Assembly: GCA_028711795.1 (NCBI GenBank)
Contig: JAQTRN010000087.1
Coordinates: forward strand, 1-5,188
DNA: 5,188 nucleotides
Source: Dehalococcoidales bacterium
Lineage (GTDB): Bacteria; Chloroflexota; Dehalococcoidia; Dehalococcoidales; JAQTRN01
Direction of reading: 5' to 3'
The notes under the pieces are model-generated. The model made no database searches. It was not told the DNA's origin and saw nothing but the letters and a program-made list of their open reading frames with translations. The translations under genes and the position numbers were made by a program. Below, one piece after another: positions 1 to 5,188 of the stretch. The first letter of the stretch is position 1; every line of letters begins with the position of its first letter.

Positions 1-384
1 AATCGGGGGAATCATTACTGGTCGGCCATCTTTATCAAGGGAGACATAGGTAAGGTACGCCGAAGCGGTATGCCAATTTTGGCCACTGATAAGGTTCTCT
101 GATTCCACACGGACGCCTACTTCCATTGAGGTCTTACCCACTAGATTTACACTGGCCTTCAGTGTGAGCAGGTCGCCGACAAACACCGGATGATGAAAGT
201 CCAGTCGGTCAACACAAGCCGTCACTGCATTCTGGCGCGCATGACGAATCGCTACGACGCCGCCGGCCGAGTCTATCAGCTTCATGATGACACCCCCATG
301 AACATTTCCGGCCACATTCACATCCTGAGGCGTCATCATTTGCGTCATGACGACACTGCTCTCACTAATTCTTCTAGCCTTCAT
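1..384 (-). CDS. Acyl-CoA thioesterase, hotdog fold, YciA/BACH type (3' end cut by window edge)
   Basis: The visible 128 residues read as a cytoplasmic acyl-CoA hydrolase, which would cleave acyl-CoA to free acid and CoA. What is seen: an N-terminal PQDVNVAGNVHGG segment (residues 19-31) followed by a helix with IDSAGG (37-42). This is the characteristic N-x-x-GN-x-x-GG...D pattern of the YciA/BACH hotdog family, with Asp38 the likely catalytic acid. Next come TACVDRLDFHHPVFVGD (55-71) and a closing strand ending AYLTYVSLDKDGRPVMIPPI. These are the usual family blocks in the usual order, so probably only a short C-terminal tail is missing beyond position 1. The start at 384 is supported by an AAAGGAG ribosome site at 397-391, six bases upstream. 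It is transcribed away from the radical SAM gene and has no evident link to the AOR operon. Substrate chain length cannot be read from the sequence. Confidence 0.88.
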   Translation of the reverse strand, partial: MKARRISESSVVMTQMMTPQDVNVAGNVHGGVIMKLIDSAGGVVAIRHARQNAVTACVDRLDFHHPVFVGDLLTLKASVNLVGKTSMEVGVRVESENLISGQNWHTASAYLTYVSLDKDGRPVMIPPI

Positions 385-521
385 TCTCTTCTCCTTTACT
401 AGAGCCTCGGCATCCACGCCGATGTCAACCTCGAATTCTACCACGGACGGTGTTCGCAAGTTTAGAGAAAACGCCTGATAATTCCGTAACTCGTGTCCGA
501 TTGCGGCCTTAGAGAGAAAAA

Positions 522-549
522 TTGACGGCCAGGTATCCTGGAATATATT
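522..549 (+). promoter_or_regulatory. Candidate sigma70-type promoter P1 for the radical SAM gene
   Basis: TTGACG (522-527) and TATATT (544-549) are separated by 16 bases and each differs from consensus at one position. Transcription would begin near 556, giving a leader of roughly 100 bases before the radical SAM start. The spacer carries a small dyad, CCAGG-TAT-CCTGG (529-541), a possible operator. The same -35/-10 pair with identical spacing recurs upstream of the HTH-ferredoxin gene, which raises confidence that both are real. No transcript data are available here. Confidence 0.6.
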
Positions 550-576
550 ATTAGGGGTAAGAGCAGAATATATTCC
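540..576. repeat. Inverted repeat GGAATATATT / AATATATTCC overlapping the P1 -10 region
   Basis: GGAATATATT (540-549) is the exact reverse complement of AATATATTCC (567-576), with 17 bases between the arms. Each arm also sits inside an imperfect copy of the self-complementary 12-mer GGAATATATTCC: 540-551 matches 10 of 12 bases and 565-576 matches 11 of 12. The copies start 25 bp apart. The left arm covers the -10 hexamer, so only the right arm would be in the transcript. That favours a DNA-level operator over an RNA hairpin. AT-rich dyads can arise by chance, so the regulatory role is inference. Confidence 0.4.
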
Positions 577-657
577 GCGCGAAATGGAAAAGCCTCCTGA
601 TGATTAATCCGGGGTCGCCCACATTTACCGGGCCGTAGAGGTAAACCGGCAAAGGGT

Positions 658-1959
658 ATGATGGACGTACTGCTAATAAATGCGCCGGTTAAGGAGATGA
701 GCCAGCATGCCAGTTTCGCCCCGCCTCTAGGGCTGGCTTACATTGCCGCCGTCCTCATTCAAGCCGGGTACAGTGTGTCAGCGATCGACTTCAACGTCAG
801 CCATTTCCATCCTATTCAGTGGAAGAGGTTTCTGGAAAAAGAAACACCCCGTATTTTGGGAATTTCCACCCATACCGAGACCTACCTCAACGGCCTGCGT
901 ATCGCCAGGATCGCCAAACAAGTAAACCCGGAGACCAAGGTGATAATGGGCGGGCCACATGCTACCGTACTTTATCAGGACGCAGCTCGGGAGAAGGATG
1001 TTGACGTGGTGGTGAGAGGTGAGGGCGAATATCCCATGCTCGAACTGGCGGACTACTTCATCCGTAACCAGGGCAGTCTCGATAAAATAAAGGGGATAGC
1101 CTATCGGGAGGATGGGACCATCAAGACCAACCCGGAGAGGCCGTTCCTCCAGGAACCGGATGAGCTCCCCTTCCCGGCGAGAGACCTGTTCCCGTTATCC
1201 CGGTACCATTCACCCGGAAATATCCTGATATCCCGGGGCGGATGTCCGTACCGGTGCCGTTTCTGCGCCGTCAACAGTATCTGGCAGGGACAACGTCGGT
1301 CCCGCCGACCGGAGAAGGTCCTGGAAGAGATTATCTATGTCCTCCAGCATGGGCAGGCGCGGGAGATTGCCTTCGCCGATGATACCTTTACCTTAAACAG
1401 AGAGCTGGTGGTTGAACTCTGCCGCCTGCTAAAGGGAGCCAGGGAGACCGGGCGACTGCGCTGGACGTGTTCCAGCCGAGTTGACCTGGTAGACCGGGAA
1501 CTGCTGCAAAAGATGCGTGAGGCTGGCTGTGGCGGTATCCAGTTCGGCATCGAGGCCGGTTCTCAGAAAATTCTGAATTCGATAGGCAAGCGGATAACGC
1601 TGGAACAGGTCAAGTATGCGGTAAGCGCCGCTCTCAGCACCGGGATTGAAGTAACCTGTTCCTTCATGTTCCCCCATCCGGAGGACACCGCGGAGACCAT
1701 CCGTGAGCAGAAACAGCTCATGAAAGGGCTAATGGACATGGGAGCGACACTGGTCCTGCTGGCATTTACCACACCTTTCCCCGGGACCTATTATTATCAA
1801 CATGCCGACGAGCTCGGCATCAACATCCTGGCCAAAGACTGGTCGGAATATGATGCCAAGCACCTGGTGATTACCACCAAACATCTACCTGAAGAAAAGT
1901 TAGAGTCTCTTCTTGAAGAACTCGTTAACGATGTAGGGATGCGACAGTCTACGAGATGA
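658..1959 (+). CDS. B12-binding domain radical SAM protein (BchE/class B methyltransferase-like)
   Basis: 433 residues, full length for a compact cobalamin-binding radical SAM protein. Residues 3-170 form the Rossmann-like B12-binding domain: DVLLINAP at the N-terminus, PPLGLAYIAAVL (22-33), a GISTHTET strand (68-75), MGGPHAT (97-103) and RGEGE (120-124). Residues 187-400 form the radical SAM barrel with the [4Fe-4S] motif C196-x3-C200-x2-C203, then FADDTFTLN (239-247), FGIEAGSQ (296-303) and TPFPGT (372-377), all typical of this family. The family generates a 5'-deoxyadenosyl radical and often methylates unactivated carbon or phosphorus using methylcobalamin. The substrate here cannot be deduced. 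Two ATGs are adjacent. The second, at 661, gives the conventional MDVLLIN start and lies four bases after AAAGGG (651-656), while the first is only one base away, so 661 is likely the true start. It is followed after 141 bases by the Fe-S/AOR operon, which has its own matching promoter. A role linked to that operon is inference. Confidence 0.93.
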   Translation: MMDVLLINAPVKEMSQHASFAPPLGLAYIAAVLIQAGYSVSAIDFNVSHFHPIQWKRFLEKETPRILGISTHTETYLNGLRIARIAKQVNPETKVIMGGPHATVLYQDAAREKDVDVVVRGEGEYPMLELADYFIRNQGSLDKIKGIAYREDGTIKTNPERPFLQEPDELPFPARDLFPLSRYHSPGNILISRGGCPYRCRFCAVNSIWQGQRRSRRPEKVLEEIIYVLQHGQAREIAFADDTFTLNRELVVELCRLLKGARETGRLRWTCSSRVDLVDRELLQKMREAGCGGIQFGIEAGSQKILNSIGKRITLEQVKYAVSAALSTGIEVTCSFMFPHPEDTAETIREQKQLMKGLMDMGATLVLLAFTTPFPGTYYYQHADELGINILAKDWSEYDAKHLVITTKHLPEEKLESLLEELVNDVGMRQSTR

Positions 1960-1962
1960 AGT

Positions 1963-1990
1963 TTGACGGACAGTCCGACATAGATATATT
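1963..1990 (+). promoter_or_regulatory. Candidate sigma70-type promoter P2 for the HTH-ferredoxin/AOR operon
   Basis: TTGACG (1963-1968), a 16-base spacer and TATATT (1985-1990) begin just four bases after the radical SAM stop codon. The element repeats P1 in both hexamers, the G after the -35, the spacing and the downstream ATT(A)GGGG. A short dyad, CGGAC-A-GTCCG (1967-1977), overlaps the -35 edge and spacer. The predicted leader is about 100 bases, as at P1. Its presence means the HTH-ferredoxin and AOR genes need not depend on read-through from the radical SAM gene. Confidence 0.6.
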
Positions 1991-2100
1991 ATTGGGGCAA
2001 AACATTATGAGTATCAGAATACGACAAGTACCAGGTATTCACCACCGATCAGTTCAACAGGCTTAGACTATTATCGAGAAGAAGCAGGAGGTAGTGACTA

Positions 2101-2667
2101 ATGGCACAAACCACATCACAAAAGAAACTGGCATTCCAACTGTTTGGTGAAGGCAAGAAGCCATCTCAAATCTCCAATCGAGTCTCGCTCAAAGAACAGA
2201 CCTTGCTCCGTTACTTTCAGGAATGGAAAAGGCTGAAAGGGAAAGAAGGTGGTACCCGAACAAAAGGCCAGACGGTAGTGGAAACAGCCAAGACAAAGCC
2301 GGTGGCCGGGGGCACCGCCGCTAAAAGGTCCGTGGAGACTATCAGACGAGTATCACCCCGGACATCCCTACCGGATAAATACATCCTGATCGACGATACG
2401 AAGTGCTCTAATTGCATGTTCTGTATGCTCGCCTGCTCTCTGGCACACGAAGGTAAGACCAGCCTTTCCTTATCCCGGATACAGATGATCGCGGACCCGC
2501 TGGGGAAATTCCCCTTTGACGTGGTACATAAATGGAATCATGACAGAAGTGCCACCCCACAGTGCGACTTCTGTGTCGAGGCTCCGTACTGGGATGGAGA
2601 TGAAGTGGCTTGTGCCACCGTCTGCCCGATGGGAGCCATAACGGTTACCACTGAAAGCCCAATCTGA
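2101..2667 (+). CDS. Fusion of predicted helix-turn-helix domain and double [4Fe-4S] ferredoxin domain; probable electron-transfer partner of the AOR-family enzyme
   Basis: 188 residues. Residues 7-46 look like a helix-turn-helix: a helix QKKLAFQLFGEG, a short PSQISNRVS helix, a turn, then a recognition-like helix KEQTLLRYFQEWKRLKG. Residues 47-92 are a basic, low-complexity linker rich in K, R, T and G. Residues 93-183 are a ferredoxin-like domain with eight cysteines: C102-x2-C105-x2-C108-x3-C112, and C155-x2-C158-x12-C171-x3-C175-P. This is enough for two [4Fe-4S] clusters. SRIQ at 125-128 and the closing PMGAI are usual for the Fe-S subunits of AOR, YdhY and CooF type. The second motif has about eight extra residues (YWDGDEVA) between Cys158 and Cys171. 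There is no signal peptide, so it is cytoplasmic. The start is backed by AGGAGG at 2086-2091, nine bases upstream. The AOR-family gene follows after 63 bases with no evident promoter between them, so the two are probably one operon. Electron transfer is the likely core role. DNA binding by the N-terminal part is predicted from pattern alone. Confidence 0.88.
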   Translation: MAQTTSQKKLAFQLFGEGKKPSQISNRVSLKEQTLLRYFQEWKRLKGKEGGTRTKGQTVVETAKTKPVAGGTAAKRSVETIRRVSPRTSLPDKYILIDDTKCSNCMFCMLACSLAHEGKTSLSLSRIQMIADPLGKFPFDVVHKWNHDRSATPQCDFCVEAPYWDGDEVACATVCPMGAITVTTESPI

Positions 2668-2730
2668 CCTATCAGAGTAAACACCTGTACCTTAGGCCAA
2701 AACTGAAAACGAATATTTGAGGTAAAGGAA

Positions 2731-4809
2731 ATGAAAGGACACACCGGGAAGATACTCAAGTTGGACTTGACGGCTAGAAAAGCGGAAATCATCCCGACTA
2801 AGAAATACGAGCAGTGGATTGGCGGCCTCGGGATGGGCACCGCCCTGTTCTGGGATGAAGTCGATAAAGACTACATCACCGATACGTCCCGAATCAGCGG
2901 CTTTGAACCCAAGAATGTCCTCTGCATCATGCCGGGTATCCTGTCCGGCACCATCGTCCCCGGTAATGGCCGGGTTGATGTCTGCGGCATCGCCCCTGAA
3001 GGGTATCCCCGACCGCAGTTCCTGCACAGCAATTTCGGCGGTCACTTCGGCCCCATGGTGAAGTTTGCCGGGTATGATGGGATAGTGGTCACCGGGAAAG
3101 CCGACAAACCAGTCTGGGTTGATATCAGAGATGAAAACGTACAGATCAAGGACGCCCGACACCTCTGGGGGCTGGGCTTTTTTGATACCGAAAAGCAGAT
3201 ATGGAAAGAGATCGCCGGCAAAAGACGGTACGGTGGCTGGTTAGATGGTACTACTCAACGCTCCACTATTCTGGGTATTGGCCCCAGTGGCGAGAACCTG
3301 GGCCGGATAGCCTGTTTGGTGCATGGCCTGGATGATGGGGCCGGTCTGGGCGGATTTGGCGGAGTCTTCGGCTCCAAGAACCTCAAGGCAATCAGCGTCA
3401 TCGGCACCGGCAGCGTTGAAGTCGCCCGCCCCAAGGAACTACTCGATGTCTGGCAATGGGCGATGAAACTCAAAGCCGGCAAACCCAATAGACCCCGCAA
3501 AGGACCCGCGCTGGGTGCTACCGGCGAACCAAAGCCGAGCCGATCGGTCTCTTGTTTTGCCTGTACCACACTGGCATGTCAATCAAAATCGGTTAGTAGT
3601 GAGACGGGAACTGTAGGCACCATTGGCCAGTGCGTCGAAAGGCTTTTCTACGTCGCCGAAGATACCGCGCGACACGGAAAAGCAACCGGGGCTGAAGCGG
3701 CAGCGACGCAACTGGTGCAGGACTACACCATCAATGCCTGCGAAGCCTGGGACATGCTTACGTGGCTGGAAACGTTGTATAACCGGGGGCTACTGGGAAG
3801 AGGTAAGCACATCGATACGGACTTAGACTTTACTAAGCTAGGAACCGAGGAATTTGTCCGGGACTATCTTAGAAAACTGGCTTTCCGGGAAGGGATAGGT
3901 AACATACTGGCGGAAGGCTGGGCCAGGGCCGCCGAGAAATTTGGCGTCCTGGAGGAAGACCTCAAGAGTGGTGAGCTAAGCGCCATCCACTGGGGGGTTG
4001 GCCACCAGCACTGGACCAACAACATAGTGTGGGCCTATCTCTCCAATTTCATGGCCAGGGACTGTAACGCCCACGATGTAACCTATGGCCCCACCCTTGA
4101 CCAGACCGCTGAGAGATACGCCGAGCTGGCGCCACCCTGGCACGACCCGCTCATGCTTGACCAGAGCCAGACCGGAGTCTACTCCATACACACCGCCAGG
4201 TTGGTCGCCTGGGACAGCCGCTTCACCAGCATGAAGGGCAGTTTCCCCTACTGCGACTTTTTCCATCCCGATGTCTTCAACGAACAGACCAAAGACGGCA
4301 AAGGGATCAGTCCCGAAATGGAAGAGCGGTTCTACGCAGCCGTCACCGGAGAGGCCCTCTCCTGGGAGAAGATTTTGGAGATCGGCCGTAAGATGTGGAA
4401 CCTCAATCGAGCCATCCTGGTGCTACATGGTAGACATCGGAACGAAGAATACTTCCCGCCATTCCCACCGTACACCAGCTACGTATATGAACATGAAGAG
4501 GGACGGCCCACTCTACAAAGTGGCAGCTTTGGCACTCGTAGAGATGTTGATCGAGCTGCCCGTAAGAGCTTCGAGTTTCGCACACTGCCGGTAATGGAAT
4601 ACGGCACCTATAAAGACGGCAAGTGGAGTTACTCGACCGAACCCTTCCCGCTGGAAAAAGCCAAGCACGATGAGTTTAAGACCCTGTACTATAACCTGGA
4701 AGGTTGGGATACGCAAACTGGATGGCCAACCAGAACAACACTGGTGGGTTGCGGCCTCAAACAGGTTGCTGATACCCTGGAGAAACAGGGTAAGCACCTC
4801 AAGCCTTAA
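2731..4809 (+). CDS. Aldehyde ferredoxin oxidoreductase-family tungsten/molybdenum enzyme, divergent subfamily
   Basis: 692 residues, longer than classical AOR (about 600) and closer to the YdhV/BamB size class. Family hallmarks: GKILKLDLT at the N-terminus, GGLGMGTALFWDEV (31-44), a HSNFGGHFGPMVKFAGYDGIVVTGKA stretch (99-124), DARHLWG (141-147), GAGLGGFGGVFGSKNLKAI (203-221), and a C-terminal YYNLEGWD...GWPTRTTL...GL (653-676). The [4Fe-4S] ligands are probably C275, C278, C283 and C508. The enzyme should bind a bis-pyranopterin W or Mo cofactor and oxidise or reduce an organic substrate such as an aldehyde, acid or acyl-CoA ring. The substrate is unknown. Oddities: CX2CX4C replaces the usual CX2CX3C, the DXXGLD and DXXGLC pterin motifs are degenerate (ACEAWD at 336-341, GSFPYC at 503-508), and the family's PEYE block is not recognisable. 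An extra region rich in aromatic and charged residues spans about 573-640. The start is preceded by AAAGGA at 2724-2729. The Fe-S protein directly upstream is the expected redox partner. Calling it an aldehyde oxidoreductase would overstate what can be seen. Confidence 0.93.
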   Translation: MKGHTGKILKLDLTARKAEIIPTKKYEQWIGGLGMGTALFWDEVDKDYITDTSRISGFEPKNVLCIMPGILSGTIVPGNGRVDVCGIAPEGYPRPQFLHSNFGGHFGPMVKFAGYDGIVVTGKADKPVWVDIRDENVQIKDARHLWGLGFFDTEKQIWKEIAGKRRYGGWLDGTTQRSTILGIGPSGENLGRIACLVHGLDDGAGLGGFGGVFGSKNLKAISVIGTGSVEVARPKELLDVWQWAMKLKAGKPNRPRKGPALGATGEPKPSRSVSCFACTTLACQSKSVSSETGTVGTIGQCVERLFYVAEDTARHGKATGAEAAATQLVQDYTINACEAWDMLTWLETLYNRGLLGRGKHIDTDLDFTKLGTEEFVRDYLRKLAFREGIGNILAEGWARAAEKFGVLEEDLKSGELSAIHWGVGHQHWTNNIVWAYLSNFMARDCNAHDVTYGPTLDQTAERYAELAPPWHDPLMLDQSQTGVYSIHTARLVAWDSRFTSMKGSFPYCDFFHPDVFNEQTKDGKGISPEMEERFYAAVTGEALSWEKILEIGRKMWNLNRAILVLHGRHRNEEYFPPFPPYTSYVYEHEEGRPTLQSGSFGTRRDVDRAARKSFEFRTLPVMEYGTYKDGKWSYSTEPFPLEKAKHDEFKTLYYNLEGWDTQTGWPTRTTLVGCGLKQVADTLEKQGKHLKP

Positions 4810-4850
4810 AGAGGACAGGAAAGTAAATAGCAGGTATACGGGCTCCCGTG

Positions 4851-4882
4851 ATAGGCCAGCCAGCAAAGCGTGGCTGGCCTAT
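4851..4882. terminator. Perfect 12-bp hairpin between convergent genes, candidate bidirectional terminator
   Basis: ATAGGCCAGCCA (4851-4862) pairs exactly with TGGCTGGCCTAT (4871-4882) around an eight-base loop, GCAAAGCG. It lies 41 bases after the AOR stop and about 120 bases from the stop of the convergent ChrA-family gene, the expected place for a shared terminator. Neither side carries a T-tract, so it is not a canonical intrinsic terminator. It may act as a stem-only terminator, as a 3' mRNA-stabilising hairpin, or together with Rho. A smaller dyad, ACGGG-CT-CCCGT (4838-4849), lies immediately before it. Confidence 0.55.
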
Positions 4883-5003
4883 TGACAATGCGGCCGGGCC
4901 ACCGGGCAATGCCGGCTGGAGGAGCCAGCACTCCAGACCACTGCCGGCAGTCGGACCATCGCCTGTTGGCATACCATCCTCCGATGAGAGACCCATCTGG
5001 AAG

Positions 5004-5188
5004 TTATTGAAGTCCGTAGACTACCATCCCGGCCACTCCGGCCAGGACAAGCAACAGGATGGGGTCCAACTTCCGAGTGCGCAACGCAAGCAAAGCGATA
5101 ACGGCGATAACTATCCCCGGAATATCGGAGATACCCTGGCCAATGACAATGGAATAGGCGGCGGCGGCGATGAGGGCGATGACCGCTG
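5004..5188 (-). CDS. Chromate transporter (ChrA) family membrane protein, C-terminal end only (5' part beyond window)
   Basis: The last 60 residues before a TAA stop at 5006-5004 are visible. They show one hydrophobic helix (AVIALIAAAAYSIVIGQGI), a turn with DIPG, a second helix (IVIAVIALLAL), a short basic loop RTRKLDP, and a final helix (ILLLVLAGVAGMVVYGL). The pattern of a basic loop, then (N/D)P, then a glycine-containing last helix is what the C-terminus of CHR-family transporters looks like. The members characterised best export chromate, but many homologues have unknown anion substrates. It converges on the AOR gene and is transcribed separately. The assignment rests on a short hydrophobic fragment, so another polytopic membrane family is possible. 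Confidence 0.65.
   Translation of the reverse strand, partial: AVIALIAAAAYSIVIGQGISDIPGIVIAVIALLALRTRKLDPILLLVLAGVAGMVVYGLQ

Noticed and set aside
190..402. Plus-strand 70-codon open frame
   Set aside because: It lies almost wholly antisense to the well-supported thioesterase gene, has no ribosome site and shows no recognisable protein pattern.
423..440. Minus-strand promoter elements for the thioesterase: TAGAAT (440-435) and TTGACA (428-423)
   Set aside because: TAGAAT has no acceptable -35 at 16-18 bases, and the TTGACA lies downstream of it with only a poor -10 (TCTAGT). The thioesterase promoter is probably in this region but cannot be placed.
624..645. TTTACC/GGTAAA inverted repeat just before the radical SAM gene, considered as a riboswitch or hairpin
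   Set aside because: A six-base stem with a ten-base loop is weak. I see no cobalamin-riboswitch B12-box or other known riboswitch core in the leader.
1943..1975. GACAGTC direct repeat (1943-1949 and 1969-1975) near P2
   Set aside because: It is only seven bases and one copy lies inside the radical SAM coding sequence. There is no third copy at P1.
529..2038. CCAGGTAT shared by the P1 spacer (529-536) and the P2 leader (2031-2038)
   Set aside because: It is an eight-base match at different positions relative to the two promoters, compatible with chance.
2007..2066. A 19-codon ATG-to-TAG frame in the leader of the HTH-ferredoxin operon, possible leader peptide
   Set aside because: It has no convincing ribosome site (only GGGGC about ten bases upstream), no run of regulatory codons and no attenuator-like hairpins after it. 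Chance is sufficient.
4799..4996. Minus-strand 65-codon open frame downstream of the ChrA-family gene
   Set aside because: It has no Shine-Dalgarno sequence, runs through the 12-bp hairpin and into the AOR stop region, and its composition (G, P, A, S rich) looks like a chance frame in GC-rich spacer.
1..5188. CRISPR arrays, tRNA or rRNA genes, insertion sequences, attachment sites
   Set aside because: I found no regularly spaced repeats, no transposase or integrase motifs and no tRNA-like cloverleaf in the intergenic stretches.

Overview
The window is bacterial DNA of moderate GC content with sigma70-like promoters (TTGACG / TATATT) and Shine-Dalgarno-led genes. The gene set points to a strict or facultative anaerobe: a tungsten/molybdenum aldehyde-ferredoxin-oxidoreductase (AOR) family enzyme, its iron-sulfur partner, and a cobalamin-type radical SAM enzyme. 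An anaerobic Chloroflexota (Dehalococcoidia-like) lineage is my guess from this combination. No marker gene in the window proves it.

Layout. Positions 1-384 (minus strand) hold most of a hotdog-fold acyl-CoA thioesterase, cut by the left edge. Positions 385-657 are a divergent intergenic region with a good plus-strand promoter (P1, 522-549) and AT-rich dyads around it. Positions 658-1959 (plus) encode a B12-binding radical SAM protein. Positions 1960-2100 hold a second promoter (P2, 1963-1990) of nearly the same design as P1. Positions 2101-2667 (plus) encode an unusual protein with a predicted N-terminal helix-turn-helix and a C-terminal double [4Fe-4S] domain. Positions 2731-4809 (plus) encode a divergent AOR-family oxidoreductase. 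Positions 4810-5003 are a convergent intergenic region with a perfect 12-bp hairpin (4851-4882). Positions 5004-5188 (minus) are the C-terminal end of a chromate-transporter (ChrA) family membrane protein, cut by the right edge.

How the genes may work together. The Fe-S/HTH gene and the AOR gene form a two-gene operon resembling the electron-transfer plus catalytic pairs seen in AorAB, BamBC and YdhY/YdhV systems. The oxidoreductase would transform a substrate at a W/Mo-bispterin centre and pass electrons through its own [4Fe-4S] cluster to the two clusters of the partner. The radical SAM gene directly upstream has its own promoter. That promoter matches P2 in the -35 hexamer, the spacing, the -10 hexamer and the downstream ATT(A)GGGG, and it lies at nearly the same distance from its gene. 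This suggests that the two transcription units respond together.

The most interesting points are the HTH-ferredoxin fusion, which could be a redox-coupled DNA-binding subunit, and the twin promoters. The altered cluster and pterin motifs of the AOR-family enzyme also set it apart from classical aldehyde oxidoreductases. The flanking thioesterase and ChrA genes look like ordinary neighbours on the opposite strand.
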